From NCBI GenBank assembly GCA_016296575.1, contig JAEDJA010000010.1, forward strand, positions 19,248 through 83,247: a stretch of 64,000 nucleotides of DNA. The letters are read 5' to 3'. Position 1 is the first letter of the stretch, and each line of letters begins with the position of its first letter. The notes below the pieces were generated by a model. It did no database searches. It was not told the origin of the DNA and saw nothing but the letters and a program-made list of their open reading frames with translations. Shown here in pieces: positions 8,021 through 17,580 of this stretch. The translations under genes and the position numbers were made by a program. The stretch is from Treponema sp. Its GTDB lineage: Bacteria; Spirochaetota; Spirochaetia; Treponematales; Treponemataceae.

Positions 8021-9110
8021 CGCTCCATTCCCCATTTTTTATGAAATATACTTTTGTTGTTTCGCGGCGGTAATTTTCGTAAGGTTCTCCCGGTAAGAAT
8101 GTACAGAAAAGCTGCTCGTATTCAGGCAGCATGGCAGTAAGCTTTCGGCGTTTTTCAGGATCCAGTTCCAAAAGCACATCATCCATAAGGAGAACTGGTT
8201 TGAAGCCGGTGGCGCGGGTATAATAAACAGCTTGAGCTACCCGCAGAATTAAAGAAATTAAACGGCATTGTCCGGTAGACGCTGTCTGTATAAAATTTCG
8301 TCCTTCGTATAAAAATCCGATTCTGTCACGGTGGGGACCTGTCATGGTAGTTTCCATGTGTTTATCAAGCTCCTGTTGTGAGTTTAAATGGGTAATAATC
8401 TGTTGTGCCGAAGGCACCCGAAAATTTACGCCATCTTTTATCTCTTTCCAGCTTGGTGCATAAGCAATTTTTACACCTTCAATTCCTGTAATTTCGTAAA
8501 AAAGTTTTCCAAAAATCTGATTAAACATGAAAATTGCTTTTTTACGTTTTTCCTGAATAACAAGTCCTGTTACTGCAAGCTGCTGGTCATAAACGCTGAG
8601 CATTTCGTAATTTTTTTCTTTAAGAATCAGATTACGGGATTTCAGAATTTTTTTATAATTCCTCATATCCTCAATGTAAAGTGAATCGTAAAGTGAAAGA
8701 CTTTGATCAATAAAAAATCGGCGACACTCTGGTTCACCTACCGCAAAACGCATATCATCGTGACAAAAAAGAATGCAGGGTATTGTGTTAATCAAATCCT
8801 TTCGATCTGTAATCTTTTTTCCGTTTTTTTCAATTCGTTTTTTTCCGCCTTCAAAAATAATGCCCACTTTTTCGGTGTTTGATTCTTTTTGAAACATTGC
8901 ATTTACACTAAAGTCCTTTTCGTTGTGGCGGACAATTTGAGAATCTGTATGTGTTCGAAATGAAACCCCATAAGCCAGGTAATAAAGTGCTTCCAGAAGA
9001 TTGGATTTTCCCTGACCATTTTCTCCAACAAAATAGACCTCCCGCGAAGAAAGGTCTATTCGTTCATTTTTCAGGTTTCTGTAATTATAAAAAGCAGCAT
9101 TTAGAAACAT
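8013..9110 (-). CDS. recF: RecF recombination/repair ATPase
   Basis: The 365-residue protein is an SMC-like ATPase that helps load RecA at gaps. The Walker A motif GENGQGKSNLLEALYYLAYG lies near residues 29-48, the ABC-type signature TASTGQCRLISLILR near 275-290, and the Walker B stretch LLMDDVLLELDPEKR near 310-325. TGPHRDRIGF is the family's conserved loop. It ends overlapping the DciA-like gene, and the start lies 36 bases after dnaN. The length matches the family. Confidence 0.96.
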   Translation of the reverse strand: MFLNAAFYNYRNLKNERIDLSSREVYFVGENGQGKSNLLEALYYLAYGVSFRTHTDSQIVRHNEKDFSVNAMFQKESNTEKVGIIFEGGKKRIEKNGKKITDRKDLINTIPCILFCHDDMRFAVGEPECRRFFIDQSLSLYDSLYIEDMRNYKKILKSRNLILKEKNYEMLSVYDQQLAVTGLVIQEKRKKAIFMFNQIFGKLFYEITGIEGVKIAYAPSWKEIKDGVNFRVPSAQQIITHLNSQQELDKHMETTMTGPHRDRIGFLYEGRNFIQTASTGQCRLISLILRVAQAVYYTRATGFKPVLLMDDVLLELDPEKRRKLTAMLPEYEQLFCTFLPGEPYENYRRETTKVYFIKNGEWSDE

Positions 9111-9146
9111 TGAATTTCCGTGTCATCCAAATTTTAAAGGATCTCA

Positions 9147-10274
9147 CTAGTAGTTCATTGGCATAATAATATGTTCGTAATCTGCATCCTTTTCTGATTT
9201 TACGTTGAAAGCTTTGTTGATTCGAACATCGTCGTCATTATCAAATTCGGCATTGAAATTGAATACTATATTTTCACTGTCGATTACTTTAAGAAGGTCT
9301 GCAATGTAAACAAAGTTCAATCCAACTGAACAAGGATTTCCGGCATAACGGCAAGGAATTTGTTCTTCGGCATTACCCATGTCACTTTCTGGTGAAATAA
9401 GATTAAGTGAACCTGGTTCAATCTTGAAAATGATTCGACTTTTTTTGCGGTCAACCATTGTTGTAATGCGTTTAAGAGCTGCATCAAGATCTTCTTTATT
9501 TACCTGGAAAGTATAGGCAAGACTTTCAGGAATTACTTTTTTATAAGCCGGATACTGTCCATCAATAAGATTTGAAATGAATTCGTAATTTGCAAATTTA
9601 ACAAAAATAGCACGGTCAATTACCGAAACAAAAATATTTCCTTCATCAGAAGCATGTTTCAAAATTAGTCCAAGAATTTTTGTAGGAACAATTGCAGGTG
9701 AAAAATCTGGAATGTTATTTGCAATTGGTTTAGTAATATGTGAAAGTCGGTGACCATCTGTTGCTACCATTACAAGATTCTGTTCTTCCTTTGCAAAGTA
9801 AACTCCTGTCATGAAATAACGCTGTTTATCATCACAAACGGCAAAAATTGTCTGACGGATCATTTCTTTAAAATCTTTTGCTGGAACTTCAAAGAATGGA
9901 ACCTGTTCTGTACTTCCAAGCTCAGGGAATTTTTCGGAAGCCTGACTGTTCAACTGAGCTTTAAATCTTTTTACTGTTGAGCTAATTGTAACTTTAATGT
10001 CTTCCTGTTTGAACTCAACTTCTCCAGATGGAAGTGAAGAAAGAATGCTCATAAATTTGTCACAGAAAATTGTTGTTGCTCCTTCCTGTTCAATATCCAC
10101 TGGAATTGAAGTAGTCCATTTTAATGTGGAGTCTGTTGCTTTAATTACCAGAGTGTTGTTTTCGGCAACCAGCATAATATTTGAGAGAATTGAAAGGGGA
10201 CTTTTATTTGTAATAATCTCCTGTGCAATCGAAATTTCTTTAATCATTGCGTCTCTGTCAAAAGTAAATTTCAT
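9147..10274 (-). CDS. dnaN: DNA polymerase III beta sliding clamp
   Basis: The 375-residue protein folds as the usual three clamp domains (about 1-125, 126-245, 246-375). Landmarks are IVPTKILGLILKH, LIDGQYPAYKKVIPES and the C-terminal hydrophobic end EHIIMPMNY, which corresponds to the peptide-binding pocket (PMRL/PMNL-like). It encircles DNA and tethers polymerase III. AGGAG lies 8 bases before the ATG. It is the next gene after dnaA in the same direction, with the candidate origin between them. Confidence 0.97.
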   Translation of the reverse strand: MKFTFDRDAMIKEISIAQEIITNKSPLSILSNIMLVAENNTLVIKATDSTLKWTTSIPVDIEQEGATTIFCDKFMSILSSLPSGEVEFKQEDIKVTISSTVKRFKAQLNSQASEKFPELGSTEQVPFFEVPAKDFKEMIRQTIFAVCDDKQRYFMTGVYFAKEEQNLVMVATDGHRLSHITKPIANNIPDFSPAIVPTKILGLILKHASDEGNIFVSVIDRAIFVKFANYEFISNLIDGQYPAYKKVIPESLAYTFQVNKEDLDAALKRITTMVDRKKSRIIFKIEPGSLNLISPESDMGNAEEQIPCRYAGNPCSVGLNFVYIADLLKVIDSENIVFNFNAEFDNDDDVRINKAFNVKSEKDADYEHIIMPMNY

Positions 10275-10344
10275 TTTAGACTCCTTTTTTTGTTTACATC
10301 CCTATTTATACTTAAATTTATAAATTTTAGTAGTAGTAATAGTA

Positions 10345-10500
10345 GGGGCGTTTATAACGTTGATAAGTGAACTAAGTCCTTGAATTTCAAGAATTTAGAC
10401 CGTTTATAAACTGTTTAGTATTATGAACAATTCATCAACATATTCACACTTTTTTGCTGATTTAAAAGTTATCAACATTATTTTACCACATTATGAACAT
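10345..10500. other. Candidate oriC: DnaA-box-like cluster between dnaA and dnaN
   Basis: The 246-bp dnaA-dnaN gap is AT-rich and holds several 9-mers close to the DnaA box: TTATGAACA at 10421-10429 and 10491-10499, TTATCAACA at 10469-10477, TCATCAACA at 10432-10440 and the reverse CGTTGATAA at 10358-10366. Four lie on the plus strand within 80 bp. Origins often sit in this gap. The call is inference from motif clustering and position; a GC-skew minimum was not calculated. Confidence 0.5.
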
Positions 10501-10520
10501 TTTATATACAAAAATTTAGG

Positions 10521-11924
10521 CTATTTCTTTTTATAGTATTTAATTTGATTCTTAAGTGATTTTATTTTTTCTTCCATGTCTGGATCAGTTTTTCTTAAAT
10601 CTTCAATGGTTTTTTTTGCATGAATTACTGTTGCATGATTTTTTCCGCCAAGTTCACGTCCTGTATCAACCAGAGAATAATCCATCAGATTAAAGATAAG
10701 GTAAGCTGCCATCATGCGTGCCATTGCAGTTCTGTTGTCTCTTTTTTTGCCTTTAATATCCAAAACTGAAACATCATAATTTTCTGCAATTACCTTAAGA
10801 ATTATTTCAACAGTTACGTTTCCCATGTTGTCAGATGTTGAGTCACGTAGAAGATCTTTTGCTTTAGCCAGATCAACTTTAATTCCTGTAAGATCTTCAT
10901 AACCAGTTACTTTTGTAATAGCCTGTTCCAGATCTCGGACATTTGTTTCAATTACTTTTCCAATGTAATCAATAACATCTTTATCAAGACTTACACCAAG
11001 TGATTCAAGTTTTTTTCGAATAATTGCGCATCGTGTTTCAAAGTTAGGCGGTTGAAGATCAATTACCATTCCGTTAGAAAGTCTTGAAATCAGGTGTTCA
11101 TCCATTTCTTTGATATCCCGAACTGAGCGGTCACAAGTAAAAACCATCTGTGCTTTTTTTCCGAAAAGAACGTTGAATGTGTTAAAAAGTTCTTCCTGAG
11201 TTCCTTCTTTTCCTTCAATTGCGTGAATATCATCCAGAAGAAGTACATCAAGATTTCGGTATTTTGCTTTGAATTTATCCTGAGTTTGAGTATTGATTGA
11301 ATTGATGAAGTCACTGATAAAATCGTCTGAACGTACATAGCAGATTTTCATTTTGTGATCTGCATTGTCGTTGATGTAATTTCCAATTGCCTGCATAAGG
11401 TGAGTTTTTCCAAGTCCTGATCCACCGTAAAAAAGAATTGGATTAAACTTGTTTCCAGGATTTGCTGCAACTGCTTTGGCAGCTTGATAAGCAAAATTTG
11501 AATTTTCACCAGGAACGAATTTTTCAAAAGTATAAGCGTCATCCAGTGTAGGATTTTTTACACGGGCAGGTTTTTCTGGTTCAGCGGAAGAATTATTTGA
11601 TTCCCTTGAAGAAGATTTTTCTGCCTGAACAGGTGTATCTTCAATTTTGAATTCAAGATTTTTTACGGTAATTTCAAATTGAAGATTTTCCTGTCCTGTA
11701 ATCTGACGTATTTTATTAAGAACGATGTTAAATATATTTTTTTCATTCAGCTTCATTTCCATGAATTCTGAAGGAACTGCAACGGTGATTGTATCAACTG
11801 TGTCGCTTACATAATCCAGTTTAAACCAGGTTATGAATGTATTTTCTTCGCCTTTGCTTTTATATTCTTCGTGGAGCTGATTCATGGCATATTGCCAGGC
11901 ATCCATGTAATTATTTTCGTTCAT
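10521..11924 (-). CDS. dnaA: Chromosomal replication initiator DnaA
   Basis: The 467-residue protein has the four DnaA domains: an N-terminal oligomerisation domain (about 1-85), a variable Ser/Glu-rich linker (about 100-130), an AAA+ domain with Walker A GGSGLGKTHLM and Walker B LLLDDIHAIEGK, and the C-terminal DNA-binding domain with the signature ARMMAAYLIFNLMDYSLVDT and GGKNHATVIHA. It binds DnaA boxes and opens oriC. No Shine-Dalgarno sequence precedes the ATG, and TATAAT lies 6 bases upstream, so the mRNA may be leaderless. It is divergent from gyrB across a 78-81 bp gap. Confidence 0.98.
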   Translation of the reverse strand: MNENNYMDAWQYAMNQLHEEYKSKGEENTFITWFKLDYVSDTVDTITVAVPSEFMEMKLNEKNIFNIVLNKIRQITGQENLQFEITVKNLEFKIEDTPVQAEKSSSRESNNSSAEPEKPARVKNPTLDDAYTFEKFVPGENSNFAYQAAKAVAANPGNKFNPILFYGGSGLGKTHLMQAIGNYINDNADHKMKICYVRSDDFISDFINSINTQTQDKFKAKYRNLDVLLLDDIHAIEGKEGTQEELFNTFNVLFGKKAQMVFTCDRSVRDIKEMDEHLISRLSNGMVIDLQPPNFETRCAIIRKKLESLGVSLDKDVIDYIGKVIETNVRDLEQAITKVTGYEDLTGIKVDLAKAKDLLRDSTSDNMGNVTVEIILKVIAENYDVSVLDIKGKKRDNRTAMARMMAAYLIFNLMDYSLVDTGRELGGKNHATVIHAKKTIEDLRKTDPDMEEKIKSLKNQIKYYKKK

Positions 11925-11930
11925 AGGATT

Positions 11931-11982
11931 ATTATAACTTCACTTTAAAAAAAATTTCTAGTAGAATGTATAGACTTGTCAA
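11931..11982 (-). promoter_or_regulatory. dnaA promoter candidates
   Basis: Two readings exist on the minus strand. A perfect -35 TTGACA (11977-11982) is followed after 16 bases by TAGAAA, giving a leader of about 30 bases. Nearer the gene, TATAAT (11931-11936) ends 6 bases before the ATG but lacks a good -35, and would give a leaderless mRNA. Both may be used. Confidence 0.5.
11939..11967 (+). promoter_or_regulatory. gyrBA promoter candidate
   Basis: TTCACT (11939-11944) and TAGAAT (11962-11967) are separated by 17 bases on the plus strand and would start a transcript about 30 bases before gyrB. The element overlaps the divergent dnaA promoter region. Confidence 0.5.
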
Positions 11983-12005
11983 AAATTTGTTAAAAGGAAA
12001 AAGTG

Positions 12006-13979
12006 ATGTCAGAGAATTACTCAGCAGATAATATCCAGGTCCTTGAAGGACTTGAACCTGTTCGAAAACGTCCTGGTATGTACATTGGATCTACTGGTCC
12101 TAATGGTTTACATCACCTGGTATATGAAGTAGTTGATAACTGTATCGACGAAGCAATGGCAGGATTCTGTCACAATATTACAGTTGCTCTTGAAAAAGAT
12201 GATATCTGTCGTGTTGAAGATGATGGTCGTGGTATCCCTGTTGATATCAATAAAAAAACAGGAATATCTGCTCTTGAACTGGTTTTAACTAAACTTCATG
12301 CCGGTGGTAAATTTGACAAGTCTAACTACAAGGTTTCCGGTGGTCTTCATGGTGTTGGTGTTTCTTGTGTAAATGCTCTTTCAGACTGGCTTGTTGCAAC
12401 AGTTAAACGCGATGGAAAAGTTTTTGAAGAAAGATTTGAACGAGGTATTCCTTCAAAAGAAGGTGTAAAAGAAATTGGTACTTCTGATACAACTGGTACT
12501 ACAATCCGATGGAAATCTGACGCAACAATTTTTACCGAAACTATTGTTTATGATTTTGATGTACTTCTTGCCCGTCTTCGTGAGCTTGCTTTTTTGAATC
12601 CAGGAATTCAGATTACTTTCCGTGATGAACGTCTTGAAAAAGTAAAGGAGCTGGTTCTTAAGTTTGATGGCGGTATCAACGAATATACAAAATTCTTGAA
12701 TGAAGGAAAAAAAGTAATTCCTGGTGAACCTTTGTTTATTTCTGGTGAACAGGATGACATCATTGTTGATGTTTCAATGCAGTTCAACGACAGTTTTGAT
12801 GAACGCATTTATTCTTATGTAAACGACATTAATACCCGAGAAGGTGGTACTCACCTGGACGGTTATAAAAATGCACTTACTTTTGTAATGAATAAGTTCT
12901 TTGAAGGAAACGAAAAGCTCTTCAAAAAACTTAATCCAAAATGGAATCCAAAGGCTGATAAAAAAGATGCCAAGGCAAAGGATCTTAAGCTTGAAAAACT
13001 TACCGGTGAAGATATCCGTACTGGTTTGACAGCAGTTCTTTCAGTTAAAGTTCCTGAACCTCAATTCGAAGGACAGACTAAAACTAAGCTTGGAAATACT
13101 GTAGTCCGCACAATTGTAGATTCACTTGTTAAAGACAAGCTTACACTTTGGTGTGAGCAGAATCCACAGGACTGTAATCTTATTCTTGAAAAAGCTGTAA
13201 ATGAAGCTATTGGTCGAATTAAGGCACGCAAGGCAATTGAAACAAACCGCAAAACTGGAATGGACTCTTTTGGTCTTCCTGGAAAACTTGCTGACTGTTC
13301 ATCAAAGAAACCTGAAGAATGTGAAGTTTACATTGTCGAAGGAGATTCTGCCGGTGGTTCGGCCAAACAGGGTCGAAATCCAAAAACCCAGGCTATTCTT
13401 CCGCTTTGGGGTAAAATGCTCAACGTTGAAAAAGTACATCCTGAAAAGGTTTATAACAACGACAAGCTTATGCCGGTAATTGCATCACTTGGTGCAGGAA
13501 TTGGAAAAACCTGGAATATCGAAAAACTCCGTTACCATAAAATCATCATTATGGCCGATGCCGATGTTGACGGTGCACATATCTCAACTTTGCTTTTGAC
13601 CTTCTTCTACCGCTTTATGCCTGAATTGATTGAAAAAGGTTATGTTTATATTGCTATGCCACCTCTCTATCGCGTTGAATATAAAAAGACTAAATTTAAA
13701 AGATTTGTATTTAGTGATGAAGAAAGAGACCGTGCTTTGGAAGAACTTGGTGATAACCGTGATAAAGCCGAAGTACAGCGCTACAAAGGTCTTGGTGAAA
13801 TGGAATGGCAGGAGCTTAAAGAAACAACAATGGATCCTGCTAACCGCAAAATGAAACAGGTAAAGATTACGGACGCTATTGAAGCAGATCACATCTTCTC
13901 AATTCTTATGGGTGATGATGTTGATCCACGTCGTAAGTTCATCGAAGAAAATGCAGTTTATGCAACACTGGACGTATAG
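12006..13979 (+). CDS. gyrB: DNA gyrase subunit B
   Basis: The 657-residue protein has a GHKL ATPase domain (about 10-220, with GLEPVRKRPGMYIGST, DDGRGIPV and GGLHGVGVSCVNALS), a transducer domain (about 225-395), a TOPRIM domain (EGDSAGGSAKQGR and IMADADVDGAHI, the acidic Mg-binding residues) and the tail motif RYKGLGEM. It supplies ATP hydrolysis for negative supercoiling with GyrA. A GTG three bases upstream is also open; ATG at 12006 with AAGG upstream is preferred. gyrA follows after 3 bases. Confidence 0.98.
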   Translation: MSENYSADNIQVLEGLEPVRKRPGMYIGSTGPNGLHHLVYEVVDNCIDEAMAGFCHNITVALEKDDICRVEDDGRGIPVDINKKTGISALELVLTKLHAGGKFDKSNYKVSGGLHGVGVSCVNALSDWLVATVKRDGKVFEERFERGIPSKEGVKEIGTSDTTGTTIRWKSDATIFTETIVYDFDVLLARLRELAFLNPGIQITFRDERLEKVKELVLKFDGGINEYTKFLNEGKKVIPGEPLFISGEQDDIIVDVSMQFNDSFDERIYSYVNDINTREGGTHLDGYKNALTFVMNKFFEGNEKLFKKLNPKWNPKADKKDAKAKDLKLEKLTGEDIRTGLTAVLSVKVPEPQFEGQTKTKLGNTVVRTIVDSLVKDKLTLWCEQNPQDCNLILEKAVNEAIGRIKARKAIETNRKTGMDSFGLPGKLADCSSKKPEECEVYIVEGDSAGGSAKQGRNPKTQAILPLWGKMLNVEKVHPEKVYNNDKLMPVIASLGAGIGKTWNIEKLRYHKIIIMADADVDGAHISTLLLTFFYRFMPELIEKGYVYIAMPPLYRVEYKKTKFKRFVFSDEERDRALEELGDNRDKAEVQRYKGLGEMEWQELKETTMDPANRKMKQVKITDAIEADHIFSILMGDDVDPRRKFIEENAVYATLDV

Positions 13980-13982
13980 CAA

Positions 13983-16448
13983 ATGATCGAAAATATTAAA
14001 TACGAAGAAAGACAGACACCGGAAGGCGGATTCGTTCTTACAGCTCCAATTGAACACGAAATGCAGCGTTCCTTCATTGATTATTCAATGTCGGTTATTG
14101 TTGAACGTGCTCTCCCTGATGTTCGTGATGGTCTTAAACCAGTTCACCGCCGTATTCTTTATGCTATGGCAGAAGAAGGACTTACTTCTGGTGGAAAGAC
14201 AAAAAAATGTGCCACTGTAGTCGGTGATGTACTTGGACGTTATCACCCACATGGAGACGCATCTGTTTATGATGCAATGGTTCGTCTTGGACAGGCTTTT
14301 TCAATGCGTTACATGCCTGTTACAAAACAGGGTAACTTTGGAGGTATCGATGGTTCTCCAGCTGCTGCCTACCGTTACACCGAAGCAAAGATGTCTAAAA
14401 TCGCTGAAGAAATGGTTGAAGACATCAAAAAAGAAACCGTAGATTTTATTCCAAACTTTGATGATACACGCAAAGAACCAACAGTTCTGCCAGGAGCTTT
14501 TCCATTCCTGCTCTGTAACGGTTCTACAGGTATTGCTGTTGGTATGGCAACAAACATGCCTCCACACAACCTGCGTGAAATTGGACAGGCTATTTCGGCT
14601 TATATCGACAATCCTGACTGCACAATTGATGATTTGATGCACTTTGTTAAAGGTCCTGATTTCCCTACCGGCGGAACAATTTTTGGTCGTAAAGGAATCG
14701 GTGATGCTTACAGAACTGGTCGCGGTAAAATTATGCTCCGTGCCAAGTTCACAATCGAAACTGATACTAAGGGTAAAGAATCAATCATTTTTACAGAAAT
14801 CCCTTACCAGACACGAACAACTGATCTTGTTACAAAAATCGGTGAGCTTGCCCGTGACAAGGTGATTGAAGGAATTGAACGAGTAAACGATGGTTCTCAT
14901 GGAGACGATGTTCGTATTGAAGTTGATTTGAAACGCGGTGCAATGACCAAATTAGTTCTGAATCAGCTTTTTGCAAAAACTGCACTTCAGTCATCTTACG
15001 GTATCATCAACCTGGCTCTGGTTAATGGACGTCCGATGATTTTGAATCTGAAGCAGCTTATTCAGTGTTTCGTTGATCATCGTGATCAGGTTATTACCCG
15101 CCGAACAAAGTTTGAACTTAAAAAAGCAAAACACGAAGAACATATTCTTGAAGCTAAGATTACAGCCGTTGATGTTGTTGATGAAGTAATTGCAATTATC
15201 CGCGGAAGCCGTACTGAAGATGAAGCCAAGCTTAAACTTGAAGAAAGATTTGGCTTTGATGAAGAACAGTCTCAGGCAATCGTAGATCTCCGCTTAGGTG
15301 TTTTGACTAATCTTCGTATTGAAGAACTGCGCAATCAGTTGGGTGAAATTCGGTCTCTTATTGCACACCTGGAAGATCTGCTTGCTAACCATGAAAAAAT
15401 TCTTGCTCTTATCAAAGAAGAAACAGACAAAATTGTTGATAAATATGGTGATGACCGTAAAACTGATATTGTTGCTGGTGAAGTTGAAAGCATCAATGTA
15501 GAAGATATGATTAAAGATGAAGACATGGTTGTGATGATTTCACGCCTTGGATACATCAAACGAATTGCTGCTTCTAAATACAAGAAACAGGGTAGGGGTG
15601 GAACAGGAAGTAATTCTACAAATCTTGCCGATGAAGATTATATCAACCAGCTGTTCATTGGTTCTACAAAAGATCACATGGTTTTCATTACTAACTTGGG
15701 AAAAGCATACTGGGTAAAAGTTCATGAAATTCCAGAATCTGAAAAGAACAGTCGTGGTGCTCATGTTAAGAGTCTTCTTGCTCTTGGACCTGATGAAGAA
15801 ATTACAACTATTGTTTCCCTTAAAGAATTCAGCGACGACCAGTTCCTGTTTATGACAACAGCAGCCGGCGTTGTAAAGAAAGTAAGAACAAATGAATTTG
15901 CCAATGCCAAAACACGTGGTATTATCTGTATCAAGCTTGATTCTGGTGACCGCCTGATCAGTGCAATTCAGACAAACGATAAGAGCGATATTCTTATGGT
16001 TTCACGCCGTGGTAAGGCTCTTCGTATTTCTGATGATATGGTTCGCCCAATGGGACGTGCAAGCCGTGGTACAAAGGGAATGAAACTTGCTTCTGGAGAC
16101 GAAATTGCTGCTGCAGTTAAACACGAAGATGATGCAGCTATTTTTGTTATTACAGAACGTGGTTATGGAAAACGAGTTTCTTTTGATTCTTACAGTGTTC
16201 ACGGTCGTGGAACTGGTGGTCAAAAAATCTTTGGTAATGTTGATGGTAAGGGTGAAATTATTGGAGCTCTTTCTATCCGTGAAAAAGATGAACTTGTTTG
16301 TATGACAAGTCAGGGAAAAACCTTGAGATTCAAAGCCAGTGATATTAAAGAACAGGGAACAGCAGCTTCAGGGGTTTCTGTAGTTAAGGTTACTGATCCT
16401 GATTATATCGTAGGTATTGATAAGGTTGAGAAGAAAGACGAAGAGTAG
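13983..16448 (+). CDS. gyrA: DNA gyrase subunit A
   Basis: The 821-residue protein cuts and rejoins DNA for gyrase. The winged-helix and tower region (about 30-500) holds the catalytic Tyr132 in AAAYRYTE. The C-terminal beta-pinwheel (about 510-815) carries the GyrA box YKKQGRGGTG, which marks it as gyrase and not topoisomerase IV. In the quinolone-binding helix YHPHGDASVYDAMVR the residue equivalent to E. coli Ser83 is Ala93, while Asp97 (Asp87 in E. coli) is kept. That Ala is linked in other bacteria to low natural quinolone susceptibility. It forms an operon with gyrB; no Shine-Dalgarno sequence is seen, so coupled translation is likely. Confidence 0.98.
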   Translation: MIENIKYEERQTPEGGFVLTAPIEHEMQRSFIDYSMSVIVERALPDVRDGLKPVHRRILYAMAEEGLTSGGKTKKCATVVGDVLGRYHPHGDASVYDAMVRLGQAFSMRYMPVTKQGNFGGIDGSPAAAYRYTEAKMSKIAEEMVEDIKKETVDFIPNFDDTRKEPTVLPGAFPFLLCNGSTGIAVGMATNMPPHNLREIGQAISAYIDNPDCTIDDLMHFVKGPDFPTGGTIFGRKGIGDAYRTGRGKIMLRAKFTIETDTKGKESIIFTEIPYQTRTTDLVTKIGELARDKVIEGIERVNDGSHGDDVRIEVDLKRGAMTKLVLNQLFAKTALQSSYGIINLALVNGRPMILNLKQLIQCFVDHRDQVITRRTKFELKKAKHEEHILEAKITAVDVVDEVIAIIRGSRTEDEAKLKLEERFGFDEEQSQAIVDLRLGVLTNLRIEELRNQLGEIRSLIAHLEDLLANHEKILALIKEETDKIVDKYGDDRKTDIVAGEVESINVEDMIKDEDMVVMISRLGYIKRIAASKYKKQGRGGTGSNSTNLADEDYINQLFIGSTKDHMVFITNLGKAYWVKVHEIPESEKNSRGAHVKSLLALGPDEEITTIVSLKEFSDDQFLFMTTAAGVVKKVRTNEFANAKTRGIICIKLDSGDRLISAIQTNDKSDILMVSRRGKALRISDDMVRPMGRASRGTKGMKLASGDEIAAAVKHEDDAAIFVITERGYGKRVSFDSYSVHGRGTGGQKIFGNVDGKGEIIGALSIREKDELVCMTSQGKTLRFKASDIKEQGTAASGVSVVKVTDPDYIVGIDKVEKKDEE

Positions 16449-16627
16449 GTGTTAACTAACTAACGTTCGGTAGATAAATAAAACTAACGACTGTTAGTTA
16501 AAATATTTAAAATATTAGTTGACATCTTGAGTGTTTTATTGAATAATAAACCTAAAGGGAGCGGCCATTCATTTTTTCTTTACATACGGAATGGTTGCCT
16601 GGGAATATATATATAACCATCAGGCAG

Positions 16628-16660
16628 AAGTCGGTTGTGTCAGCACGCAACCGACTTTTT
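16628..16660 (+). terminator. Rho-independent terminator after gyrA
   Basis: AAGTCGGTTG (16628-16637) pairs with CAACCGACTT (16648-16657) around a 10-base loop and runs into TTTTT. It lies 180 bases after the gyrA stop and would end the gyrBA transcript. Confidence 0.8.
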
Positions 16661-16692
16661 GTTTTTAAACCATTCTTGTACTTTTGGTGAAG

Positions 16693-16708
16693 TGTTTCAC
16701 GTGAAACA
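16693..16708. promoter_or_regulatory. parS site 1
   Basis: Perfect palindrome TGTTTCACGTGAAACA, the canonical ParB-binding site. Confidence 0.92.
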
Positions 16709-16722
16709 TTCCAAACATGAAA

Positions 16723-16742
16723 TGTTAATAACTTTGTTGATA
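16723..16742 (+). repeat. 20-bp inverted repeat, left arm
   Basis: TGTTAATAACTTTGTTGATA is the exact reverse complement of 18428-18447. With the next base pair it contains TGTTGATAA (16735-16743), the reverse of DnaA-box variant TTATCAACA. It lies between parS sites 1 and 2. Confidence 0.85.
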
Positions 16743-16767
16743 ACGTTAATAAGTGCAAAGAAAATAA

Positions 16768-16783
16768 TGTTTCACGTGAAACA
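16768..16783. promoter_or_regulatory. parS site 2
   Basis: Perfect TGTTTCACGTGAAACA, 60 bp after site 1. Confidence 0.92.
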
Positions 16784-16952
16784 GTTTTGCTGATATTTTA
16801 GAGAAATGAAAAAAATTCAGAAATCTAAAAATAATCTTGAACACCGATATTGATAATCTCCTTCCACTAGATCCAGGCGTCATCCACCAGAACAAGTTTT
16901 AGAATCTTAGATAGATTAATCAGAATGTAGCGAAGGGGAAAGGGGAGGGGAA

Positions 16953-16968
16953 TGTTTCACGTGAAACA
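16953..16968. promoter_or_regulatory. parS site 3
   Basis: Perfect TGTTTCACGTGAAACA, followed by a TATTGGTTTAAGG tail that resembles the sequence after site 5. Confidence 0.92.
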
Positions 16969-17010
16969 TATTGGTTTAAGGTTTTGAAAATTTGTTTATC
17001 TGTGGGGGAG

Positions 17011-17026
17011 TGTTTCACGTGAAACA
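17011..17026. promoter_or_regulatory. parS site 4
   Basis: Perfect parS at the head of mosaic repeat copy 1; followed by AAATCACTACCAA as at sites 6 and 7. Confidence 0.92.
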
Positions 17027-17165
17027 AAATCACTACCAATGGGGCTGTACAATTAGTTTGCATTACGGTGGTTGAGTTTACGGTCCCTGAGCCCTTCGAC
17101 AAGCTCAGGAACCACCTGTCGAAGGGTGGTATCCTGAGCCAAGTCGAAGGGTTGAAACCACCACT
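17027..17165. repeat. Mosaic repeat copy 1
   Basis: It begins AAATCACTACCAATGGGGCTG directly after parS site 4 and continues through TTAGTTTGCATTACGGTGGT, TTGAGTTTACGGTCCCTGAG and two inverted CTTCGACA/TGTCGAAG palindromes. It is the longest copy of this family here. Confidence 0.8.
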
Positions 17166-17506
17166 TATTTTGGGTTTATTACAAACCCTAAAAACGGCAA
17201 AGTCAAGACTTTAAGCGTTAGCGTGACTTGACTCGACGTATTTATTGTAGCAGTCATTTCGACGAGCAAGTGAGCGTTACACTAAATACTTTTGGGAAGC
17301 ACCTGTAAGTAAATGCCTTTGTACTGACGCTCTTTCATATTTTGTTGATATTCATATTGCGTTGAGAATTGCGTTACATATTGAGAAAGATATTATATAT
17401 GGAGTCAGTCATTCAGCTTACGTGTTATCAATCTGCTAGAAGCATAGTCACCAAGAAATTGTCATAGCTTTATTCAGCAAAATAAGAAGTAATGCAATAA
17501 CAAGAG

Positions 17507-17522
17507 TGTTTCACGTGAAACA
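17507..17522. promoter_or_regulatory. parS site 5
   Basis: Perfect TGTTTCACGTGAAACA; the bases after it (TAATGGTTTAAGG) match those after site 3. Confidence 0.92.
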
Positions 17523-17564
17523 TAATGGTTTAAGGATTTGAAAAGCTTGGTTTATCGGGGGGAC

Positions 17565-17580
17565 TGTTTCACGTGAAACA
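17565..17580. promoter_or_regulatory. parS site 6
   Basis: Perfect parS at the head of mosaic repeat copy 2; its distance from site 5 (58 bp) equals that between sites 3 and 4, so the pair was duplicated as a block. Confidence 0.92.
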
